DNA of 64,000 nucleotides from Lolium rigidum (taxonomy: Eukaryota > Streptophyta > Magnoliopsida > Poales > Poaceae). Under the pieces are notes generated by a model, which was given only the letters and a program-made list of their open reading frames with translations, did not search any database and was not told the origin of the DNA. Of the stretch, positions 28,493 to 39,516 are shown piece by piece; the stretch's first letter is position 1, and the number at the start of each line of letters is the position of its first letter. Position numbers and translations under genes: made by a program. The DNA is taken from the NCBI RefSeq assembly GCF_022539505.1, contig NC_061514.1, positions 251,336,124 to 251,400,123 of the forward strand. Reading direction: 5' to 3'.

Positions 28493-28815
28493 AAAAAATG
28501 AATGAGAGAGGATTGCAGTTGTGCACCCTGGTCGCCCGCGACAGGACAACTCTGTATCCATACTGCTTCGTCAGCAACCCAGGATTCTCGCGTGCACGTC
28601 AACTGCCCGTGCAGCCCAGGATCCAGCGGTTCTCCCGCAGCTCCCGCCCAGCCAAGCATGGCGACCTCCCACGATTTTTCCATACCGCCACGACTGCGCA
28701 GACACTGCAGCCCAGGATACGAGTCCAGGGCGTAGTTGTCTTGATACGAGTCGTCGGCCAATAAAGGTTACAACATAGACATCTCAGATAGAACCCCAGC
28801 TAGCAAACCGATTTT

Positions 28816-29296
28816 CTAGTTGCCGTGACCATCGTATCCGACACTATCCTCGCCGTCCGCGTCATAGCCTGAGTCCCCTTGGTGGATCTAAGACAGATTA
28901 ACAACACTATGCATCAGCCAAGACCGGGGACAATGGCACATGATCGAGGAGCAGTTTTCAAAGACAGAGTTCTGAAAATTAACTCACCGATGTTATCTCC
29001 AAAGAACTCTCTGGAACCATAGTCCCCTGCGACACTGTTCCATCAGACAACGAAGTCAAGCATGAGGCATGCTCAAGGTCGACGCTGGAAGGAACAGAGA
29101 CTGACATCTGGTTTCCTCCTTTGTTTTTGTTCTGGGCTCTTTGTTGACCACGATGAGTGGAATTCTTTAGCTGTGGCCTGACTAGAACACTACGGACCCT
29201 TCTTATAGGAAAGAGGCAATCCAGCAGCCTCGTCCAAGGCCAACCTGTGGCATGTTTTTGAATTTGAAAACGTGGGTCCCTAGATACGAGGTGCTT
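28816..29296 (-). CDS. Unrecognised two-exon protein downstream of the FAR1-like gene
   Basis: Exon a (29296-28988) follows a splice acceptor gcatttag and is open for 103 codons: KHLVSRDPRF, HATGWPWTRLLDCLFPIRRV, RPQLKNSTHRGQQRAQNKNK and SVPSSVDLEHASCLTSLSDG. It ends at a good donor (TCG|gtgagtt). A 100-bp intron ends in ctgtcttag, and exon b (28887-28816) adds IHQGDSGYDADGEDSVGYDG to a TAG stop, in phase. Total 126 aa with an internal Met at residue 64 that could be the start of a 63-aa protein. Composition is basic first and acidic Gly/Asp-rich at the end. I do not recognise a family. It lies between the MULE ends, about 450 bp downstream of the transposase stop on the same strand, so it may be a second MULE gene or alternative 3' exons of the first. 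Confidence 0.4.
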
Positions 29297-29743
29297 CTAA
29301 ATGCACACTAGGCTTTTTGAAGCATATGGACCCATCCAGGATCACTCTATAGTAGGCTCATCTATACCACTCTGTACAATGGAACAGAATGGGGAGCTGC
29401 AGGAATTTTGAACACCAAATTTACGATCCTGTATTTCACAACTGACAAGAATAATAAAGGAGAGAGAGTTCAACAGAAAATGCCAGCATTTTTACAACAA
29501 TTTGAACTGTCCATGGGCAGTTGCGCAGGCAATCTGAAACACGGCGGAACAAACTGGTGACAGCCACCATTTTCTGTACAGCTACGAGCATCATAAACAG
29601 AAGAATGAGGCACTAAACAAGCTAGATTTGTCAGGGGGAAATGCTACAGATACTGGCAATTCGATTCATCAGAATAATTCAAATAGACAAAATGCCAACA
29701 TTACAGACATCTGGAGGCGTTACAATACAAAAAGTAATTTGAA

Positions 29744-32700
29744 CTAAGCATCGTCTTCCAATCCTGCATCTTCTTCTTCAAAGCCTGCGGTACATGTTGC
29801 CGAGTTGTGGCCTGAACCACCATATTTCCGACATTTGTTCTGCCTGCGGGGCTTCTTTGGAAGACTCCCCGGAACATGATCAGCAGTGCTAGTCCAGCCA
29901 TCAGGCATCACCGTGCATGTAGAAGAGTTGTGTCCAGGCTTCGTGCAGCGCTTGCAAAATGTTGTTTGCTGGGAAAGACCGTCAGGACGAGCACTGGCGT
30001 CCCTCTTGTCCTTCTTTCCTTTCTGCTTACCACCTGGGTCCATAAATGACTTGAACCTTGTCACTTTAGGCCTACCCCTGCCCCTTCTAACCAATGGCTC
30101 CTTAATAGTCACACCATCACTTGTCATTGCGCCACTGTCATCCAAACCTTCGAGATGGGTTGTTCTAGCTGTAGACCTCCGAGCGTCCCCTTCGTCCTTG
30201 CCACCACTGGAATAATATAACGGATCAACCGGAGTATCGTCTTCCCGGAGTTCTTTCTTTGCGGCTGTGATGTGCTTCATGACTATGCGGTACCTACTCT
30301 CTCATACATCACCCATTTTCACAAGCTCAAGTGCACTTACATACATTATGTTGTGCCGGAAAGACTTCGGCAAGGACACCTCCGTATCTACAGAGCCCTC
30401 AACATTTGGACCAAGGATGTCCCTAGCAGTTTTTGTCCACCGCTTCATTATATGGAAGTCAGGGATCTGATTCAAACCAAGGTGTATCATGAGATGCAAG
30501 TAAACATGTGGTTTTACTCAGCTCCAGTAAATATAGTGCAGCAAATGTACAACATACAAAGAAATGGTAAAACAAACAGGAAATCTCACCCTGATAACAT
30601 GGCCGAACATTATCCCGAAATGACCGAACAGTCCACAGTCACAATGAAAACGCTGGCTTTGCTCAACCCGAACACAAAAAACTGTCCGAGCCCAGCTGGG
30701 ACGGAGGTGAGCATACGAATGCTCCAGCTCATACAAACTTTGGGCTTCCAATTCCTTAGGCGGGTTGAAATTATGCCCCTTCTCCAGCTCAGCTTTAAAT
30801 GTTTCATCACTGCCTGGGTGTAGATACGGCGGGCATGCTTCTCTATCGGCCAGCCACCCCTCTCCTTCCGGTTACACTGCGTACAACGAACAAATTAAAA
30901 AAAATGATGTGCAGCCGCGTCGACGGAAAACAAAAAAAAAACACAAATTATAACTAAGAACTCATGCTAGCACCTGCTTGTTCTTGTGTTCTTCTGAATC
31001 TTCAGCTTCATTCCTATCTTTAAGTAGTTTGTTGTACTGGGACACAAACTTGTTCATTGAAGAATTTCGAGGGACATATGTCTTCAACATGTGGTTTGCA
31101 CTCTCAACTCTCTGAGTCGAAGTCATCCTTGCACAGTACTTGTCCTTGAAAAATGGTTTCGCCCAGTTGTGTCGAGCCTCGAACGCCCGAATCATGAATC
31201 TGTTCTCAACAAGCCCGAAATCTTCAATAAGCCTACCCCAGGCCTTCTCAAACTCGTCAATAGTCAGCATCTCATTAACAACATTGTTGAAGGCGTCCTT
31301 GAAACCTGTTTGCTTACTAAAAATGCCACCTAGTTCTTCTTTAGCCTTCCGGAAAACATGCCACTTACACCAGCGGTGTACAGTACTTGGAAGAGTCATG
31401 CCGATATCCACCTCCATGGCCCGACACTGATCTGCACACCATTTACAGGGTAGGGGAATTTTTCGTCAACTGAAAGTAGCAACAATGGTAGCAAAAAATG
31501 CTTGCAAAAACAAAGAAATGCAAAACAAAGTTGCAGCAAGTACCTGTCAACATTGTCAAGGGAGCCTTGCCTCCCATGAGCGATACAAATTCCTTATATG
31601 CCAGAATCCCTCTATTGTCTCCTCTGACATCAGGATACCAACATATATCACTGTCTGGAAGTGGTTATTGACGCCAACAAACAACCCAAACGGCATCTTG
31701 TACAGATTTGTGGTGTAAGTTGTGTCGAACACCACCACATCTCCAAAACATGTGTACTGCCGCCTGCTGCGCCCAGACGTCCATATAAGATTCTTGATTC
31801 TGCCTTCAGGATCAAGATCAAAACGAAAAGCAATTGTCATACAATACGTGGTTGTGATCAGGTTGGTTCGTCTCCACGAACCAACCATGATCATCTGACC
31901 TGTGCAGACGAATCATCGCCTTGCACCCACAACGGGGGGAATCATTTTTGTCCCTGCTGTCAAACCCCTGCAAAAAAGAAAAAAACCCATGAGCCTCCGT
32001 CCTGGACAAAAAAGGGGAAACAGGAATGGAATTTTCTATCTCGGCCAGCTACTCTATCGTGATTTGTAAACATGTCATACTAATGGAAACGATATGTGTT
32101 TACCTGCAACTGACAAATCAGTTCTTGCGATGACCGGTACTGCTTCCCGTTTGTGTAGCTTTTCCCATATCGAATACCAAAACCAACCTCCCATGAGTAC
32201 AGGTTGTAGAATTCGTAGGCTTCCGCCAGAGAGTCGAACGAAGTGCCAATAAGTGGCTCCAAAATGTACTTCGTCCCCCTTGTTGACGAATTCCGCAGGG
32301 CTAACTCCACTGCTCAAAACTCCCTGGGCGGCCCATCTCGAACATCAGGTCCTTCGCGGCCTCTACACCTACACATCACCCATGCTATTAAAAATAGGAG
32401 AGAAACTGCCGGTATTGCAGTTGGATTATTCAGAGAGCTACAACCTATCAGAACCATTCTTTGCTGGGGTGGGAGGGATTTTTTGCAGTTGAAAATTCCA
32501 ATCTCTTTTTAAATAATCGAACAGCATCAACATGCTTCCAAAACAGGATGGTTGTCAGGTTGAGCTAAGGTTTTTGGTACATTTTGGATCGAAGTAGTTT
32601 CCCTGCACATCCAAAGTAACTGGCTCCGTCTAACAAATGGTGTCCAGACCAACCCCTCCCTTAAGCTTTTTAACTCTTAAAATTGCCAACAGCGATGAGG

Positions 32701-33594
32701 CATCGCAAGGTAATTTCTAGAACAATTTCCACACGAGGCATTAGGAAAATGATTATCTAATGAACAAGCATATCGAGCCGAGGCTAACAAGCTATTAGGG
32801 CAAACAAACTATTTTAGTTAACCGTAAGCAGAGCTAAATGAACGAAAAGCTAACAAGAGAGGGCAACAAAAATAGCCGCAATACTAATTCCAAATGCCTC
32901 ATTACCTTTTCTTGTATCCGACACCAGCGTCGTCGACGCCGAGGCTCCCTTCTTGGGGGACGTTGCTGCCACTGTCCAAATTGTGCGCGCCGCTGGTGAT
33001 GCCCCCCAAATCTTCGGCGCATGGGTCGTCGATGTCGCTGCCCCTTTCTTCTGCGCCGCCGTCTTCGACGCTGCTACCAATTCCTTTGTCGCCTCGTTCA
33101 TCAACGCCGCTGCTGCCATCTTGTGGCCCGGCGAAGAAGGAGGCCTCCTCTTTCTTGTCCTCAACCCCATGCTCGGCCACAGAACGGCCAAAGGATACCG
33201 GCTCGCCGGCGGGAGGTATCAGAGAGGCCACGTACTCGGGCAGGGGGTAGAAATCATCTGTGGATTGCCCCCACCAAGGGATTGGAGGGTACTCCCCCTG
33301 GACTTGGCCCGCCTGACATTGCCTGCAAGAGGAGGCAACGCCGGCAGCCCCGAGGCCGGCGACTGGTGGCGGACAGGCCGGGAGACAGAGCAGCCGCCGC
33401 CCGCAGATCAGCTGCTCCCGGCCAGAAACAAAGGGCGCGCGCAACGGAGAGGGTCGTCGACGGAGCAGGCACGGCGGCGGCGGCGATACAGGATCTAGAG
33501 TGGGGGATTTTTTGAGCGAGAGATTTTCGAGGGAGATGTGGGCAATGGCCACAGAGTCAACAGTTTTTGAGGGGGAGATGGACAATGACAACAT
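29744..33594 (-). pseudogene. FAR1/FHY3-type MULE transposase (FAR1-related), multi-exon, broken
   Basis: Minus-strand order: N-terminal exon (33594-32906, donor AAAAG|gtaatg); FAR1 DNA-binding exons 32309-32104 (LIGTSFDSLAEAYEFYNLY, SQELIC) and 31967 onward (RCGCKAMIRLHRSDDHGWF, HNH: the zinc residues); the MULE DDE domain with VVFDTTYTTNLYKMPFGLF (first Asp), LTD split over the intron 31543-31432 (second Asp), CKWH motif and TSTQRVESANHMLKTY (Glu); a SWIM-type CDCGLFGHFG segment (exon 30876-30590); and a last exon with RRGRGRPKVTRFKSF and two CX2CX4HX4C zinc knuckles ending at 29744. Lesions: G-run insertion near 32275, loss of about 80 residues after HNH (near 31815), one-base deletions near 31605 and 30792, and a stop near 30296. 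Domain identity is clear. It could be a domesticated FRS relic, but the flanking inverted repeats favour a MULE. Confidence 0.82.
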
Positions 33595-33694
33595 ACAGAA
33601 TCTCCGTGTCTGCCGGAGTAAAAGTAGGGGAAAAGCAGCGACCCCACACGACGAACAAGTGCACGCACATGAATTCCTTTTCCCCTACTCTTCT

Positions 33695-33762
33695 CCGCAT
33701 CTTAAAGCAAACTCATTCTGGACGGTACAGATTGCTTCCTCATCCATCCCTGCGTGTACAAA
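33695..33762 (-). repeat. Right inverted repeat of the MULE
   Basis: The minus strand reads TTGTACACGCAGGGATGGAT and is the partner of 28424-28492. It lies about 100 bp upstream of the FAR1-like first ORF. Confidence 0.75.
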
Positions 33763-35051
33763 ATCCATACTCAGAGGAGAGGTCCACTCATATCTTTTTA
33801 GAAAGGTAGAAGTGCATGAAAGATGCACATATATTTGCACACTTTTTCTTTCTTGGGAACCTGACATTTCGAGATCCATCCTTTAACCATAATGTTTGTA
33901 GTGGTTATATCTAACAACTCCTTTTTTCTTGATACGGTAATCATATCAGGGAAGCTAATGAGTTTCTGATTTTTTTTATAGGCCAATTTTTTTTTAAATG
34001 ACCGAGTGCTGTTGTGTGATTCCTTGTGGAGATCCTCCAGTAGCAAGTACCTGAGAATTAGAATTCTGAAATACTCCTTGACATATGTTTTGAAACAAGC
34101 ATACATAGTTACACACGCATCAAGCTTTTACTTCGAGACAAGAGAAGTTACTCATTGTGTTTCATTGTTCTTCAGAAGTCGCTTGTAAGAATTTTACCAC
34201 TATTTCCTTGTGTCGGTTACATTGTGCACTTGTCGCACTGATATCATAATTATTTTATTACTTTCATGTATATTATTTTGCATTCCGCTCACATCACTTT
34301 GTTCAACCTAAAACTGTATATGATATATATACACTGATAATCTATCCATGTGTGATGCCTTACAAAATTTTCATTTTTTGGTTGACTCCTTGGTTAAGTT
34401 CTGCAACCGGCATCTCTGCACACCATCCACATGTCCTGAGTTGGTAAGATCAATGTTTCTCGACCCCGTTCAAACTAGCATAGTTCATTTTAGATCATGT
34501 TTCTGAATTTTGTCTACACAATATCGTGCTACCATTGGTTGTTGTTCATCCGTAGTCAATCTCACTAATATCTATAATCTATTGCCTTTACTGAAAATTT
34601 GTATTGATTACTCAACTACTTAAATTTTCTGAGATCTAGATAGTGATAACATGAGACCCGTTCACCTAATGTTTTTTTTAAAATTTTCTAGATCTGTACA
34701 GAATTAGAAACTTAACTTGAATTTGTAATTTTACTCTTGTCATTATGTAACATCTGAATAACAAAGCTGAAAGTTTTCGAGGCAACATATATCTTTTATC
34801 ACGCAGTGATTTGGCTTTTCAGTTCTTTCCACTTGCTATATCATCCATCATTTCTGCTATTGACAGGTCTTCCAGCTAACATTTGTGGGTATAATCTACA
34901 CAAGTTTGAAATGTGTGATAAGAATCATTTAGCTGTCTTGTGAACCCCAATTGACAAGTAATGTCAAGAAAGATCTGTCAACTTCTCGTTTTGCAGGCTT
35001 CATATAGCAGAACTAGAGCTGATGCTATCAGAGTATACAAAGAATTTCAAA
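33763..35051. other. AT-rich gene-free spacer
   Basis: About 1.3 kb without a credible frame, repeat or terminus. Only short stop-rich fragments appear on both strands. Confidence 0.6.
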
Positions 35052-35717
35052 TCTTATATTTACTAATTGGAGACTCCCCACGAAGCCTCACGTTAATCCT
35101 AGAGATTAGCAATTAATATCCGTTAGATGGATTAATGGTAGATATTCTACCGTTGGATGACGTCCGTCCCGCGACTTGCACTCGCGTGAACCGTTTCTCC
35201 TCTATCTCCATCCCGTACCGTAACAGAAAAAAATAACCCAAACATTGTCTCCAGCCTAATCCCGCGATGGCGGAGTAATCCGGCGGCCGCACGTCCTGTC
35301 GTGTCTCCGATTTCCGTTGATGCAGGTGCGGAGATGATGCGCTCATTGTCAGATGATCACATGCGGGAGCAACCCAAACCTTCAGATCTGCTCGTGTTGA
35401 AGTATTGCAACATAATCTCTTCTTTCTAATAAGACTGCGAGGAGCCGTGATTGGTTGCATGGTCTAGCTGTATGGTATGAATCTCAGTTGATTTATCTGC
35501 ATGCATGCTAGGAGCCGTGATTTATTTTAATTTGCATGCACTGCATGCGTGCATGGTCACATTCGACGTATCGTAGTAGTCAGACTAATTACCGGCAAAA
35601 GATGATACGATCCAATCTAACCTGTCTGCTCTCTGCGACTATGTTAGCCTGCTGGTCTCAGCGGCCCTGATCAACTTCACCAATTTAACCTTTTTAATCG
35701 TATTATCTTGGAGTATT

Positions 35718-36166
35718 CCAACATTTATTTTATTCAGCATATGAATTTTTGACCGGATGTTTGATTTCGTACAGGAGAAGGTATACAGACGACAACGACT
35801 GTTAGAAGCAAATCTCGGCCGCCAAGGGCGACGATGCTGCGAACCTAAAGAATAATGGTGGATTGATGGCAAAGGCGTGAGATTGTTCGATTTTGTTCAC
35901 CGGTGGTATTTCATTGAAGGTTACCTTTTTCAATCATCCAACGTTTATTTTAATTCAGTATATGAATGTTTGACCGGATGTTTGATTTCGTACAGGAGAA
36001 ACATATACAGACAACAACGATTGTTAGAAGCAAATCGGCCGCCAAGAGAGCGACGACGCTGCCGACTTAAAGAAAAATGGTGGACTGATGGCAAAGGCGT
36101 GAGACTGTTCGATTTTGTTCACCGGTGGCGGTGGTATTTCATTGAAGGTTACCTTTTTCAATCATA
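35718..36166. repeat. Tandem duplication, unit about 220 bp, inside the Helitron
   Basis: Two adjacent copies (35718-35937 and 35938-36166) share ccaac-tttattt, gaccggatgtttgatttcg, tacagacraca, ggcgtgaga and the end ttacctttttcaatcat, with about 10 percent differences. The second copy has an extra ggcggt. A 96-codon frame (35877-36167) crosses the junction but has no recognisable domain and is not called as a gene. Confidence 0.9.
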
Positions 36167-37242
36167 GAATTATTTGCCAAGCATGCGTAGCATGTTGTCT
36201 GACCACATTGATGTGTTAAATCTTAGACTTACCTCTTATTATGACCCCCCGTAACACGATATGAAACTTTTTAATATGCTTCGTAAATCTATTTCTCACT
36301 ATAGTTCTATTGGCACCCTACAATTTTGGTGTTAATCGGTAAAAAATAACTAGCCATACATCCAAATTTTGATGGTTTAAGATCGACATCAATTAATCTG
36401 TAGTGGACTAGGCTGCCATCGGTCAGATTTCTCCGGCACCACCAGATCTTGATACTTCCCATAGTGTGATAAAAAAATTAGGGTGGCAAAACTGCAATAG
36501 GCCACAACCAGTGCGACAATAATAAAAAAAATGAATTAGTAACTTCATTCCAGCATAAATACCTAAAGCAATAACATCATCACACTTAACCATATTACAA
36601 ATCAATGGAGAAAGTAATAAAACGTGTACCCTATTTCTCAAAATCTAAGCAGCTATTTATCGATTATTTTGTCAGTGGCTCCTGTACATAATTCTCAAAA
36701 AAAAAAGCTGATCTGCATTGTGTTGCCTTAACTCAAGAAAGAGCGATGCTTTGACCCTTGGACAAGGATTCTTTATAGGCGTGTGGTTTCCTTAATTAAT
36801 TTGCTAGACAGTGTAAGCAACACACATGCATGCTAATCCATGACGAAAAAAAACTAAACTTTGACAACACGCTCTCAAATGCATTTATCATTGTCTGACA
36901 TTCATAGGAACTACAGTTTTGACGTGCAAACCAGTGTATACAGGGTAGCAATAGTTGCATTTTCCAAATCCAGTTCTATTTTCCTATAGGACCATAACAA
37001 TATATAGATATATATATATGCTATGAGGTATCTGAAGTGAAATCTTCAATTTAATTTTTGATTTTTTTTTGCTGCAAGTTTCACTAATGCAACCGGCATG
37101 TTGTAAAATCATGGCTCTAAATCCAACGAACACTAAATGCCTTATATAATTACTGCATTGATGTAATATAGTTCCAGCACATGTTACTATTTAATTCCCA
37201 ACAAATTCTACTCATATTTATTTTGTGTGTTAATTTTCCTTT

Positions 37243-37489
37243 CTCCCTCCGGTACAGTTTAACATGCGCGCAAGTAGTTTAAGATTAGTTTGAGATAAAT
37301 ATTGACCATTAATTTATTTAACATAATATGAATTATATGCCTCCAAAAGCTATATCATTAAATTTATATTTAAAAAGACGTTCAATTATATGATTTTTGT
37401 GACATAATATCCATATTTTATTGACCAAAATAACTGTAAAAGTATTTTCTTTTGCTACGTGCGCACCTGTTAAACTGAGCTGGAGGGAG
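37243..37489. mobile_element. Stowaway-type (Tc1/Mariner) MITE
   Basis: 247 bp bounded by inverted ends CTCCCTCCGGTACAGTTTAA and CTCCCTCCAGCTCAGTTTAA (the right end read in reverse), with further complementarity inside (catgcgcgcaagtag/caggtgcgcacgtag). The right flank is TA. The left TA has mutated. The AT-rich centre has no frame. Confidence 0.88.
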
Positions 37490-37776
37490 TATGTTATAAT
37501 GGAACAGACTAATTAAGCATAATAAATGAAAAAACTTAATGTTATAATAATTTAAAAACATCATAGCAGTTAAACCCAAATAATTTCGTGAACAGAAAAA
37601 TGATACCCGTGCAGATGCACGGGTTGATGACTAGTTTATATAACCAAAGTAGTTCAAGAATTCACATTATATGTTTGCAGAAGCTCAGCAGTGCACACTA
37701 TTTCCATGTTTCTCTGAATATTAGACTGTGAAGTTAACTACTGCAGTCAACCAAGATTTTTTTTCATGGTTATCAT

Positions 37777-38481
37777 TGTTGGGGGGATGACCCCCGGTAT
37801 GCCAAAGGCATGCCAAACCGGATGGTTTGAGCCGTCAAGATACCGGTTTGATGTTCGTTCCGGACTGTGAACTTAGGCTAAGGAAACCTAAACCGGTATG
37901 TCCAAGGAGGGGCATGCCGGAGTGTGCTAAGAAGATACCGGGCTACTGGTATAAGCCAAGCTGGTCAAAGATTCTCCCAGAAGCTAGAAGACAAAGATGA
38001 CCTAAGAAAAGTAGCTTTAAACGAAGCCGTGACGTAAAAGACAAGGATGACGCCCAAAGCAACCGGAGGACATCAGCCTCCCTGATTAAAGAAGACACCG
38101 GCGTCATCTAAGATTAAAGTAGCTTTGTAAAGTAGTTTGTCTGTTCAAAGATGCTATTAGGGTTTCTTCCCCTGTAAGCCACCCTCTCCCCTATATAAGG
38201 CGAGGGGGCAGCCCTCTTCACGGGCACGACGAGAGGGTACGAGATAAGAAGACATGTGTGTATGAAAACCTCCTGTAACCTTGTTCATGGAATAGAGAAG
38301 ATCTAGAACGGAGTTCATCCTTGTGTCTCTCTTCTTCTACCTCTGGCCTTGGCCAAGTTCTTGAGGAAAGCACCCGGAAGTTCATCCTACCTGATCCAAA
38401 ACCCTCCCCCGAATCCTCTAGCGTCCAACTCGGCCCCAACTTAAGCCATCCTATGGCATCTGTCTGTTCACCACGACGACA
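37777..38481 (+). repeat. 5' LTR of element A
   Basis: 705 bp, TGTTGGGGGGATGACCCCC ... CACGACGACA, with a TATA box (ctatataaggcg, about 38191) and ATG 38453 inside it. The start forms the hairpin GGGGGgatgaCCCCC. It aligns with 40540-41261. Confidence 0.9.
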
Positions 38482-39516
38482 GTTGGCGCCCACCGTGGGG
38501 CAGAGAGAGGCGCTTGCTGGAGTCCATATTCGGGCGGGCCTCCTCGACGTCAATGGCGAGCGAACGGTGTCCGCGCTCGTACAGAACATCTACGCCATGG
38601 ACTTCATCAACGACAACGCAGGCTGCTTCGCCAACGGCGGTAAGTTCCCCAAGAACGGCCGCATCATCGAGTTCGGCAGCCACCGCAGCCACCGCATCTA
38701 CTTCGGCACCGTCCCTGTGCGCCAGTGCCTCTCGCCGGTGCTGGTGGCACCGGATCCGCCAAGGTGGCTGTGTGCTGGCCGCGCCGCCGGCAGCGTGGAG
38801 GTCATGATGGCCGGCGTGGCTGGCGCCGGCAAGGACGCTGTGGAAGAAGGTGCTGGCCGCGCGGCATCGACCCGTGCGGCCAAACCTCCAGTGGAGCGCG
38901 ACGCAGGCGCCGCGGGAGCATCTTCAGCACCACCGGAAACGCCACTCCAAGCGGCGATGAACATGCTGGCGACGCCCATCGCGTAGAACACCGACTCGGC
39001 GGCGGCTCAGGCGGAGCTGGAGGCACAACGCCAGAAGCTGCTCGCGAACGGCGCCGACATCGTCCGGGCGCAGCGTGAGCTGAACCTAACCCTACGTGAG
39101 TACAACGCTGCCCATGGCTTTGCTTCGTTAGCGCTCATGCTGCTAGGATGCCGGAGAACCGGCTTAAGGCTCGCAATCTAGATCAGGATTTGCGTAAGGA
39201 AGTTCTTGCCGGCAAAAGTACCTCTGCATCTGTGAGCATCGTAGAGAAACCGAAGTATAGTAGCCCGGATAAAACTATCAAAGCTGCTAAGGCTGCAGTA
39301 GAGTTGTGTGAGTCTCTCTCTGGAGAGGCTTTGGCTAAACAACAAGAGCGTGTTAGAGAGTTGTTGGAAACCATCGAGCAACAGAACGCTGAACAGCTTG
39401 CTGCGCTGAACAAAGCCGCGGCTTCGAAATCGATCCGGTCGACCAAAGTTGCCGGAAGCAAGTCTCGGGGGCAGGCCTCGTCCCCCATCCGGATAAAAGG
39501 AGGGAAAAAGAAATGA
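38453..39516 (+). pseudogene. Gag ORF1 of element A
   Basis: The frame starts at ATG 38453 inside the LTR (MASVCSPRRQLAPTVG), reads through the PBS and continues with VSALVQNIYAMDFINDNAG, FPKNGRIIEFGSHR and VRQCLSPVLVAPDPPRW. A TAG at 38984-38986 replaces the CAG seen in copy B (a C-to-T change typical of methylated DNA). A one-base deletion near 39128 follows, then MPENRLKARNLDQDLRKEV and an Ala/Gln-rich helical end. The stop TGA at 39514-39516 overlaps the next ORF's ATG. Structural N-terminal part of gag; no known catalytic role. Confidence 0.8.
38484..38500 (+). promoter_or_regulatory. Primer-binding site, tRNA-Lys type (element A)
   Basis: TGGCGCCCACCGTGGGG, complementary to the 3' end of plant tRNA-Lys (CCCCACGGTGGGCGCCA), 2 nt after the LTR. 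Confidence 0.85.

Larger units (their letters stand above)
28424..33762 (-). mobile_element. Mutator-like element (MULE) with FAR1-type transposase
   Basis: The segments 28424-28492 (plus) and 33695-33762 (minus) align over about 65 bp at roughly 80 percent identity, starting TTGTACACGCAGGGATG and ending GAGATCCGG/AAGATGCGG. Between them lies a minus-strand FAR1/MULE transposase pseudogene. Terminal inverted repeats of this size around such a gene are what MULEs have. The outer boundary and the 9-bp target duplication could not be fixed, so the repeats may extend a little further or be eroded. Confidence 0.65.
35052..37634 (+). mobile_element. Non-autonomous Helitron
   Basis: It starts TCTTATATTTACTAATTGG directly after an A (35051) and ends with an 8-bp hairpin (ACCCGTGC-agat-GCACGGGT, 37605-37624), six bases and CTAG (37631-37634), followed by T (37635). 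This is the canonical Helitron layout: 5' TC, 3' hairpin plus CTRR, insertion between A and T, no target duplication. No Rep/helicase sequence is present. It contains a 220-bp tandem duplication and a Stowaway-type MITE. Confidence 0.85.

Noticed and set aside
28354..28778. Overlapping ORFs on both strands up to 135 codons
   Set aside because: They cross the MULE inverted repeat and show no domain or splice support.
32850..33515. Plus-strand frames of 118-181 codons
   Set aside because: Antisense of the N-terminal exon of the FAR1-like gene; overlapping in all frames because of GC bias.
33695..33762. A 9-bp target duplication for the MULE
   Set aside because: I compared the bases outside both inverted repeats and found no convincing 9-bp match, so no duplication is claimed.
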